Shown: one piece after another, positions 54,093 to 60,703 of the stretch
Layout of the letters: every line of letters starts with the position of its first letter
Numbering within the stretch: position 1 is the stretch's first letter
Assembly: GCF_000210075.1 (NCBI RefSeq)
Contig: NC_021017.1
Location: forward strand, 1,752,311-1,813,013
DNA from: Bacteroides xylanisolvens XB1A
GTDB taxonomy: Bacteria > Bacteroidota > Bacteroidia > Bacteroidales > Bacteroidaceae
Direction of reading: 5' to 3'
DNA: 60,703 nucleotides
Notes under the pieces: model-generated
Database searches by the model: none
Told to the model about the DNA's origin: nothing
Seen by the model: the letters and a program-made list of their open reading frames with translations, nothing else
Made by a program: the position numbers and the translations under genes

Positions 54093-56129
54093 ATGAAAAA
54101 GAAATATGATATAAAAACGACAGATGTAGAAACCCTGAAAAAGTGGTATCATCTGATGACATTGGGGCGTGCTTTGGATGAAAAAGCACCGTCATACCTG
54201 CTGCAATCTTTGGGTTGGTCTTATCATGCTCCTTACGCGGGGCATGATGGTATTCAGCTTGCCATCGGTCAGGTATTCACTTTGGGCGAAGACTTCCTGT
54301 TTCCTTACTACCGCGATATGCTGACTGTACTTTCTGCCGGAATGACTCCGGAAGAAATCATCCTGAATGGTATCTCGAAAGCGACAGACCCGGGCAGCGG
54401 CGGACGTCACATGTCGAACCATTTCGCCAAACCGGAATGGCACATCGAAAATATCTCTTCCGCTACGGGAACGCATGACCTTCATGCTGTAGGTGTAGCC
54501 AGAGCGATGGTATATTATGGACACAAAGGAGTCGTCATCACTTCTCACGGAGAATCTGCTACTTCCGAAGGATTTGTATATGAGGCTATCAATGGCGCCA
54601 GCCTTGAACGTCTTCCTGTCATTTTTGTGATACAGGACAACGGATATGGTATCTCTGTCCCTAAATCGGAACAGACGGCCAACCGCAAAGTTGCCGAGAA
54701 CTTCTCCGGTTTCAAGAATCTGAAAATCATCTATTGCAATGGAAAAGATGTGTTCGACTCGATGAATGCCATGACCGAAGCCCACGAATATGCAAGGGAA
54801 ACCCGTAATCCGGTGATTGTGCAGGCCAACTGTGTTCGTATCGGTTCCCATTCCAACTCGGATAAACATACCCTGTACCGGGATGAGAACGAACTGGAAT
54901 ACGTAAAAGATGCCGATCCGCTGATGAAATTCCGCCGGATGTTGTTGCGTTACAAACGCCTGACAGAAGAAGAGTTGCAACAGATCGAAGCTGACGCAAA
55001 GAAAGAACTGTCGGCTGCCAACCGAAAAGCGTTGGCTGCTCCCGATCCTGATCCTAAGAGCATCTACGATTTTGTGATGCCCGAACCTTATCAACCGCAG
55101 AAGTACAAAGAAGGTACTCATGTAGCAGAGGGCGAAAAGACCTTCCTGGTAAATGCCATTAACGAAACATTGAAAGCCGAATTCCGCTACAATCCCGATA
55201 CGTTTATCTGGGGACAGGACGTAGCAAACAGAGAGAAAGGCGGCGTGTTTAATGTCACCAAAGGGATGCAGCAGGAATTCGGCGAAGCCCGTGTGTTCAG
55301 TGCGCCAATTGCCGAAGATTATATTGTAGGCACTGCCAATGGAATGAGCCGCTTTGATCCTAAAATCCATGTCGTGATAGAGGGAGCGGAGTTTGCTGAT
55401 TACTTCTGGCCTGCCGTAGAACAATATGTAGAATGTACGCATGAGTATTGGCGCAGCAATGGTAAGTTTGCCCCGAATATAACGCTGCGGTTGGCTTCCG
55501 GAGGTTATATCGGTGGAGGGCTGTATCACTCTCAAAATATAGAAGGAGCTTTGACTACATTGCCGGGAGCACGAATTGTCTGCCCTTCTTTTGCAGATGA
55601 TGCAGCCGGATTGTTACGTACTAGTATGCGCTCTAAGGGATTTACTTTGTTTCTCGAACCGAAAGCATTGTATAATTCGGTAGAAGCCGCCACTGTGGTG
55701 CCGGAAGACTTTGAAGTACCTTTCGGAAAAGCACGTATCCGCCGTGAGGGTACGGATTTGAGTATTATCACATACGGAAATACGACCCATTTCTGTCTGC
55801 ATGTCGCCGAACGATTGGAGAAAGAGGGTGGTTGGAAAGTAGAAGTGATCGATATTCGTTCTCTGATTCCGCTGGATAAAGAGGCAATATTTGAATCGGT
55901 CAAGAAGACCAGCAAAGCATTGGTTGTACATGAAGATAAAGTATTCTCCGGTTTTGGTGCGGAGCTTGCAGCAATGATTGGTGAGGAAATGTTCCGTTAT
56001 CTCGACGGACCGGTGCAGCGTGTCGGTTCTACGTTTACTCCCGTCGGTTTCAATCCGATACTGGAAAAAGAAATTTTGCCGGACGAAGCTAAGATATACG
56101 AAGCTGCACGGAAATTATTGGAATATTAA
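54093..56129 (+). CDS. 2-oxoacid dehydrogenase E1, alpha and beta fused
   Basis: 678 residues. Residues about 1-330 match E1-alpha (GRALDEKAPSYLLQ, GRHMSNHF, then the TPP region GESATSEGFVYEAING and VIQDNGYGIS). About 350-678 match E1-beta (NAINETLKAEF, GGLYHSQNIEG, VIDIRSLIPLDKEAIFESV, VHEDKVFSGFGAE). It decarboxylates 2-oxo acids with thiamine diphosphate and loads E2. The fusion is usual for branched-chain enzymes of Bacteroidetes. Start ATG 54093 is preferred to a TTG upstream, 37 bp after E2. Confidence 0.93.
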   Translation: MKKKYDIKTTDVETLKKWYHLMTLGRALDEKAPSYLLQSLGWSYHAPYAGHDGIQLAIGQVFTLGEDFLFPYYRDMLTVLSAGMTPEEIILNGISKATDPGSGGRHMSNHFAKPEWHIENISSATGTHDLHAVGVARAMVYYGHKGVVITSHGESATSEGFVYEAINGASLERLPVIFVIQDNGYGISVPKSEQTANRKVAENFSGFKNLKIIYCNGKDVFDSMNAMTEAHEYARETRNPVIVQANCVRIGSHSNSDKHTLYRDENELEYVKDADPLMKFRRMLLRYKRLTEEELQQIEADAKKELSAANRKALAAPDPDPKSIYDFVMPEPYQPQKYKEGTHVAEGEKTFLVNAINETLKAEFRYNPDTFIWGQDVANREKGGVFNVTKGMQQEFGEARVFSAPIAEDYIVGTANGMSRFDPKIHVVIEGAEFADYFWPAVEQYVECTHEYWRSNGKFAPNITLRLASGGYIGGGLYHSQNIEGALTTLPGARIVCPSFADDAAGLLRTSMRSKGFTLFLEPKALYNSVEAATVVPEDFEVPFGKARIRREGTDLSIITYGNTTHFCLHVAERLEKEGGWKVEVIDIRSLIPLDKEAIFESVKKTSKALVVHEDKVFSGFGAELAAMIGEEMFRYLDGPVQRVGSTFTPVGFNPILEKEILPDEAKIYEAARKLLEY

Positions 56130-56141
56130 AAGAGAAGAATT

Positions 56142-56648
56142 ATGAAAAAGATAGGTTTGTTTTATGCTACCAAAGCCGAAAGAACGAGTTGGGTGGCAGA
56201 GAAAATACAGAAAGAGTTTGGTGAAGACAAGATAGAAGTAGTGCCTATCGAGCAGGCCTGGCAGAATGATTTTGCAGCTTATGACTGCTTCATTGTGGGT
56301 GCTTCCACCTGGTTTGACGGAGAACTTCCTACTTATTGGGACGAACTGTTGCCGGAACTCCGGACAATGAAATTGAAAGGTAAGAAGGTTGCTATCTTCG
56401 GTTTGGGAGATCAGATACGTTATCCGGAAAATTTTGCAGATGGAATTGGTCTGCTGGCAGAAGTCTTTGAAGGGGATGAGGCTACCTTGGTCGGTTTTAC
56501 TTCTTCCGAAGGTTACACTTTCGAACGTTCCAAGGCTTTACGTGGCGAGCAGTGGTGCGGGTTGGTTGTCGATTTGGATAATCAGTCCGAACAGGCGGAA
56601 AAGAAAATCAAAGCATGGTGCCAACAGGTCAAAAAAGAGTTCGCGTAA
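56142..56648 (+). CDS. fldA: Flavodoxin
   Basis: 168 residues, long-chain flavodoxin. LFYATKAERTSWVAEKI is the phosphate loop region, GASTWFDGELPTYWD the first aromatic FMN loop, and FGLGDQIRYPENF the second. It is a one-electron carrier that can replace ferredoxin under iron limitation. It begins 12 bases after the E1 stop, so it is part of the 2-oxoacid dehydrogenase operon, an unusual partner. Confidence 0.9.
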   Translation: MKKIGLFYATKAERTSWVAEKIQKEFGEDKIEVVPIEQAWQNDFAAYDCFIVGASTWFDGELPTYWDELLPELRTMKLKGKKVAIFGLGDQIRYPENFADGIGLLAEVFEGDEATLVGFTSSEGYTFERSKALRGEQWCGLVVDLDNQSEQAEKKIKAWCQQVKKEFA

Positions 56649-56670
56649 CGACTTTATTTCTCTTTATAAG

Positions 56671-56756
56671 ATAGTGACGCTATCCGATGCAAATAGTGAC
56701 GGTATATGCTATGGATAGCGTCACTATCCCACGCGTATACCGTCACTATTTTTTTT
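56671..56756. terminator. Interlocked inverted repeats ending in a T-run
   Basis: Order A-B-A'-B'. A (56671-56685, ATAGTGACGCTATCC) pairs exactly with A' (56713-56727). B (56692-56706, AATAGTGACGGTATA) pairs exactly with B' (56736-56750), which runs into eight T. A and B are near copies of each other. The two 15-bp stems cannot both form as simple hairpins; they would make a pseudoknot or exclude each other. B:B' plus the T-run is a good terminator for the flavodoxin gene. Confidence 0.85.
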
Positions 56757-56874
56757 CTGCATTAATCTGGAGTCTTACGCTTGTTTATAGCGTATATCGA
56801 CTGCGATTTTTGCTTGCTTTCTTATATCTTTTAATGATAAGGGAGCTTTCTCTTTTAAAGATATTTGTTGGCTC

Positions 56875-57723
56875 TTATCCTTTATAAATAAATTTCACTT
56901 CTGCCCAACGATTCTTCTCTTTATAATGAACGAAAGTCAGTCCGTTCTTCTCCGCTTCTTCGCGGATGGCGGCAATGTCGTCTATATAAAATCCACTCAT
57001 ATAGAGTTCGGAATTCGTATGCATACAGGCAACATATTGCTTCATATCATTCAGTAATATATTCCGGTTGATGTTGGCGATGATAACGTCGAAAGGTCCT
57101 TTTCCTACAAGCGACGAGGCATCTCCTTGTGATACGGCAATATCGTCTACGTGGTTCAACTCGATGTTTTCGATGGAGTTTCGTACGCACCATTCATCAA
57201 TGTCGATGGCCGTACAGGGACGTGCGCCCCGCATACGTGCGAGGATGGCAAGAATCGAAGTTCCGCAGCCCATATCGAGCAGGGATTTATCTTTCAGTTC
57301 GCTGTCCAATAATTCTTCAATGATGAGGCTGGTAGTTTCGTGGTGTCCTGTTCCGAAGGCCATTTGAGGATTGATGACGATGTCATATTCCGCTTTGGGG
57401 ACATCTTGGTGGAAAGTGCTGTGGATCACACATCGGTTTCCGATAATGATGGGTTGGAAGAAATTCTTTTCCCATTCCTCGTTCCAGTCCTTGTCTTCCG
57501 CTTCGGTATATGTATAAGTAATATCCGTATCGGGTAGGGGGAACTCGTTGATGGCAATCTTGATGGCGTTTTCATCACACAATGTCTGTTGGATATATGC
57601 GGTCAGTCCGCCTTCACACTCAACAAAACTTTCAAATCCGACTTCACCCAATATGGCAGCCAGTACGTCATTGACGGTTTCGGTACAAGGCTGGGTGCGG
57701 AATGTGAACTCAAAATACTTCAT
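56875..57723 (-). CDS. prmA: Ribosomal protein L11 methyltransferase
   Basis: 282 residues. SAM-binding LLDMGCGTSILAILA near residue 155, AIDIDEWCVRNS, and VIANINRNILL (the NPPY-like motif of this family) with INPQMAFGTGHHETT just before. It trimethylates ribosomal protein L11 in other bacteria. Single gene, transcribed leftward from its own promoter. Confidence 0.92.
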   Translation of the reverse strand: MKYFEFTFRTQPCTETVNDVLAAILGEVGFESFVECEGGLTAYIQQTLCDENAIKIAINEFPLPDTDITYTYTEAEDKDWNEEWEKNFFQPIIIGNRCVIHSTFHQDVPKAEYDIVINPQMAFGTGHHETTSLIIEELLDSELKDKSLLDMGCGTSILAILARMRGARPCTAIDIDEWCVRNSIENIELNHVDDIAVSQGDASSLVGKGPFDVIIANINRNILLNDMKQYVACMHTNSELYMSGFYIDDIAAIREEAEKNGLTFVHYKEKNRWAEVKFIYKG

Positions 57724-57752
57724 AGTTGTTTTTAATGCTGGTGAATAATGTG

Positions 57753-57760
57753 CAAAGATA
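57753..57760 (-). promoter_or_regulatory. prmA promoter, -7 box
   Basis: TATCTTTG on the minus strand fits TAnnTTTG, about 30 bases before the prmA ATG. Confidence 0.6.
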
Positions 57761-57899
57761 CAGCAATCCGGGTATAGAAAGTCAAGTTTGCCTGAACTTT
57801 ATGCCGGTGAGCGTTGTATCTTCTATAAAGATAGTTAGAAATAGGGATTTCCCTATTATCCTTTGGGGAAAATCTCCCCCGGACGAAAAATCTCTTCCT

Positions 57900-57907
57900 T
57901 ATCTTTG
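57900..57907 (+). promoter_or_regulatory. Promoter of the S/R-rich secreted protein gene, -7 box
   Basis: TATCTTTG, 42 bases before the ATG at 57949. Two small hairpins (TAGGGATTTCCCTA near 57839 and GGGGAAAATCTCCCC near 57864) lie just upstream. Confidence 0.6.
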
Positions 57908-57948
57908 TAACGTGAATAAGTTTAAGTAATTACATAAACCGAGATGAT

Positions 57949-59283
57949 ATGAAAAAGATTGTTTATTTCTTGCTATTTGCCTTGTGCCTTCCGATAGGTA
58001 TCTTTGCACAAAGCGTTGATGACGACCTTTACTTCGTACCTTCCAAAGACAAACAGGAGAAGAAAGAAACTCCAGTTAAGAAGGAACCGAAGAAACAGGT
58101 GACGACTAACATCTATACTTCACCGGGTACTACAGTGGTTGTTCAGGACCGTAAGGGAAGAACACGGGATGTGGATGAATATAACCGCCGTTACGATGCA
58201 CGTGAAAATGAATTCGTAATGGATAATGATACCTTATATATAAAAGAAAAATCTAATCCGGATTTGGACGGAGAATGGGTGACGGGCGAATTCAATGGTA
58301 CAACAGACGACTATGAATACGCTGAACGTATCATCCGTTTCCGCAATCCGCGTTTTGCTATCAGTATCAGCAGCCCGTTGTACTGGGATGTAGTTTACGG
58401 TCCGAACTCATGGGATTGGAACGTATATACCGATGGTATGTATGCTTATGCATTCCCGACGTTCAGTAACCCGCTTTGGTGGGATTGGCGTTATGGCTCT
58501 TACGGCTGGGGATGGAACTATGGCTGGGGATGGAATCGTCCTTATTACTCTTGGGGATATTACCCCGGTTATTGGGGAGGCGGCTACTGGGGTGGCTGGT
58601 ATGGCGGCGGATATTGGGGACATCATCACCACTGGCACGGTGGTCCTAGCTGGGGCTGGGGCGGAGGTGGAAGACCTTATTATGCCGGACGTAGTGTGAT
58701 TAATGGTAATAATCGTTCCTATTATTCTGGTTCGAGAAATTATAATTCTACTTCTTACAGAAGAGGTGTCGGTTCATCAACTACCAGACCAGCTAATTCT
58801 TCTGTTGGACAAAGTGTTCGCCGTTCAGGTAGTACAGGTACAAATAGTAGAGTTGTAGGTACTCGCGATTATACTCGTAGCGGTAGCAATAGCTCTGTTC
58901 GTTCAGGAAGTTCATACTCTCGTAGAAATACAGAAACGTATACACGTCCAAGCAGTACACGTACTTCTGGTACTAGTACACGCAATTCTGGTTCCTCTTA
59001 TAATAGAAGTAATAGTTCGACACGAAGTTCCGGAACAAATAGTAGCCGTAGCAGTAGTAGCTATTCACGTGGAAGTTCCACTTCTCCATCAAGAAGTTAT
59101 ACGCCTGACAGATCATCATCCCGCTCTTCTAATTCAGGTAGTTATTCAAGAAGTAGTGGAAGTAGCTATTCATCAGGTAGTAGCGGTAGTTATTCTCGTA
59201 GTTCTGGCAGCAGTGGCAGTTCTTCACGTAGTAGCGGCGGTGGTGGTTCTTCACGTAGTTCTGGTGGTAGCTATAGAAGATAG
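57949..59283 (+). CDS. Secreted low-complexity protein: W/G/Y-rich core and Ser/Arg-rich tail
   Basis: 444 residues. A Sec signal peptide ends at FAQSVDDD. About 25-60 is a Lys/Glu linker; about 60-140 is an ordered acidic region. About 140-245 is dominated by Trp, Gly, Tyr and His (GYGWGWNYGWGWNRPYYSWG, GHHHHWHGG). About 250-444 is almost only Ser, Arg, Gly, Thr and Tyr (SSSYSRGSSTSPSRSY). No catalytic motif. The tail is highly positive, suggesting binding to a polyanion such as DNA, LPS or glycan, or an assembling matrix protein (guess). It is followed 25 bp later by a porin gene and may be co-transcribed with it. Confidence 0.75.
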   Translation: MKKIVYFLLFALCLPIGIFAQSVDDDLYFVPSKDKQEKKETPVKKEPKKQVTTNIYTSPGTTVVVQDRKGRTRDVDEYNRRYDARENEFVMDNDTLYIKEKSNPDLDGEWVTGEFNGTTDDYEYAERIIRFRNPRFAISISSPLYWDVVYGPNSWDWNVYTDGMYAYAFPTFSNPLWWDWRYGSYGWGWNYGWGWNRPYYSWGYYPGYWGGGYWGGWYGGGYWGHHHHWHGGPSWGWGGGGRPYYAGRSVINGNNRSYYSGSRNYNSTSYRRGVGSSTTRPANSSVGQSVRRSGSTGTNSRVVGTRDYTRSGSNSSVRSGSSYSRRNTETYTRPSSTRTSGTSTRNSGSSYNRSNSSTRSSGTNSSRSSSSYSRGSSTSPSRSYTPDRSSSRSSNSGSYSRSSGSSYSSGSSGSYSRSSGSSGSSSRSSGGGGSSRSSGGSYRR

Positions 59284-59308
59284 TTTATAATTTCAAAAGA
59301 GATTGATT

Positions 59309-60703
59309 ATGAAAAGTAATAGAATATTAGCGATTTGTATTCTTTTGATAAGTGTAGGATTTCTAAATGCTCAAACAACTATCTATGATGCAAATCGATG
59401 GATGGGAAGTGATTTAAATGGAACTGCCCGCTTTGTAGGTATGGGCGGTGCCATGGGAGCTTTAGGCGGAGATATAACCACTATAGGAACTAATCCTGCC
59501 GGTATCGGAATTTATCGTAGCAATGATGTTATGGTTTCATTTGGCTTTGATAATACAGGAGTGAAAGCGAATGGGGCAAGTCTTGATAAGTTTCATGGCT
59601 CATTTGATAATGCCGGATTTGTATTCTCTACAAAAATAGGAAATACAACTGCTTTGAGATTTGCCAACTTTGGTTTCAATTATCGCAAAATGAAGTCCTT
59701 CAATAGAAGTATGCTGGTGAGTGGAGTATTCAATACTTCTCAAACAGTTCAGATGGCTAATATGGTGAACTTTGATTCATACAGAGACTTTGATCCGTTC
59801 ACAGAAGCTGCTTTGAGGAGCGATGATGCTTTTCAGAATCCTGAATTGCCTTGGTTGGGTATTATGGGATATAATGCACATTTAGTGAATCCTGTTTATG
59901 GGAAAGTAGATCCAGAGAATCCAGATGCAGTTCCTCCTTTTGAGGGATATGAACCCTATTTTCAGGCAGGAGATGCTGTGAGCCAGTCTTATCGTTCGAA
60001 AGAAAGTGGAGGTATCCATTCTTTTGATTTGAATGGTGCGCTGAATTTTTATGATCGTTTTTATGTTGGAGCAACATTAGGACTTTATAGTGTAAACTAT
60101 GACAGGACTAGTGAATATAATGAAGACTTTACTGATAAGGACGGAAATGGTCATGGAGGATATACGTTGGGAAATGACTTTTGGGTAGATGGTAGTGGAG
60201 TTGATTTTAAACTAGGTTTTATTCTTCGTCCTTTTGAGTCATCCTCATTCCGTATTGGTGCTGCTGTACATACTCCGACTTTCTTTAGTTTGAAGGAACG
60301 GAATACTGCTTATATTAATTTTGATTTGAATGAGACTACACGTGGCATTACCAAACCTTATGATGCCCGTGGAAATGATACTGAAGGAGAATATGAATAT
60401 AAGTTAATTACTCCGTGGAAGTTTAATGCAAGTATGGGATATACCATCGGTTCTTCTGTAGCATTGGGAGTTGAGTATGAATATTCAGACCGTACTTCAG
60501 CTAAAATGAAAGATCCGGACGGATATGAATTAGGTCAGACAGAAGACATTAAAGCAATGATGAAAGCAGTTCATACACTTCGTGTTGGAGCTGAATTTAA
60601 GTTAGCACCGGAATTTGCATTCCGTTTAGGATATAATCATATTACTGCTCCTTTGAAATCAGATGCTTTTAAGATCTTCCTGTAAATTCAATGCGTACTG
60701 ATA
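59309..60703 (+). pseudogene. FadL/OmpP1-like outer-membrane protein, frameshifted near the window edge
   Basis: The signal peptide (RILAICILLISVGFLNAQ) is followed by NRWMGSDLNGTARFVGMGGAMGALGGD, the conserved start of OmpP1/FadL/TodX-type transporters, including the NPAGIGIYRSND plug-region motif. The barrel part runs to KSDAFK at 60673 and then hits a stop after IFL. Shifting frame by one missing base (AAGATCTT from a likely AAGAATCTT) continues as NLPVNSMRTD to the window end, the expected sequence of such proteins. So the real gene extends beyond 60703. Start is ATG 59309, not the TTG at 59303. Substrates are hydrophobic compounds by family analogy only. Confidence 0.75.

Noticed and set aside
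54192..55535. Long antisense frame of 447 codons opposite the E1 gene
   Set aside because: It is a shadow of a well-supported gene; the product has no recognisable motif and the codons are those of the complementary strand.

Overview
The window looks like chromosomal DNA of a Bacteroides species, probably close to B. thetaiotaomicron. Reasons: many promoters carry the Bacteroidales -7 box TAnnTTTG, there is a SusC-type receptor fragment, a lipoprotein with an Asp-rich export signal, a dipeptidyl peptidase III with the HECLGH motif described in B. thetaiotaomicron, and a PPi-dependent phosphofructokinase. No rRNA, tRNA or CRISPR array was seen.

Layout. 1-2407: end of an L,D-transpeptidase, a repeat-rich spacer, a secreted coiled-coil protein, a Nudix hydrolase and a small membrane protein. 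2515-7915: a complete [FeFe]-hydrogenase operon (hydA-hydE-hydG-hydF). A perfect 30-bp palindrome sits inside it and hydG carries a one-base frameshift. 7938-17066: mostly minus-strand housekeeping genes (hisS, a YugP-type protease, a GH29 fucosidase, fur-purA, an AlkD-like protein with DPP III, an AraC-type regulator). 17307-24090: recQ, a TPR protein, cysK, an LtaS-like transferase, a PAP2 phosphatase and a palindromic element. 24098-30594: a leu operon read leftward (leuA-leuC-leuD-leuA2/cimA-like-leuB). It is preceded by a transcription attenuator with a 27-residue Leu/Ile-rich leader peptide. 30699-38874: an accessory region with a Cys-rich lipoprotein, a truncated SusC, two tyrosine recombinases, an invertible promoter, and a three-gene outer-membrane/surface-lipoprotein operon. 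39202-47509: a patatin/beta-barrel protein and an RND efflux operon. 47640-60703: PPi-phosphofructokinase, a GH25 lysozyme, a 2-oxoacid dehydrogenase operon with lipoate ligase and flavodoxin, prmA, a W/G/Y- then S/R-rich secreted protein, and a FadL-like porin with a frameshift at the window edge.

Main findings. (1) 34920-35215 is a phase-variable switch. Two identical 24-bp inverted sites, each made of 7-bp arms around a 7-bp asymmetric spacer, flank a promoter that here points away from the outer-membrane operon (OFF) and toward the 3' end of the neighbouring recombinase. The first gene of that operon also has an in-frame amber codon. (2) The leu leader is a textbook ribosome-stalling attenuator reading both Leu and Ile codons. 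This fits an operon that also encodes a probable citramalate synthase feeding isoleucine synthesis through LeuCD and LeuB. (3) hydG is split exactly between the cysteines of its CX2CX22C cluster motif. (4) Several palindromic intergenic elements belong to one family, and one intergenic region has two interlocked 15-bp inverted repeats. The two frameshifts both look like loss of one base from a short homopolymer, so sequencing error must be excluded before calling them biological.
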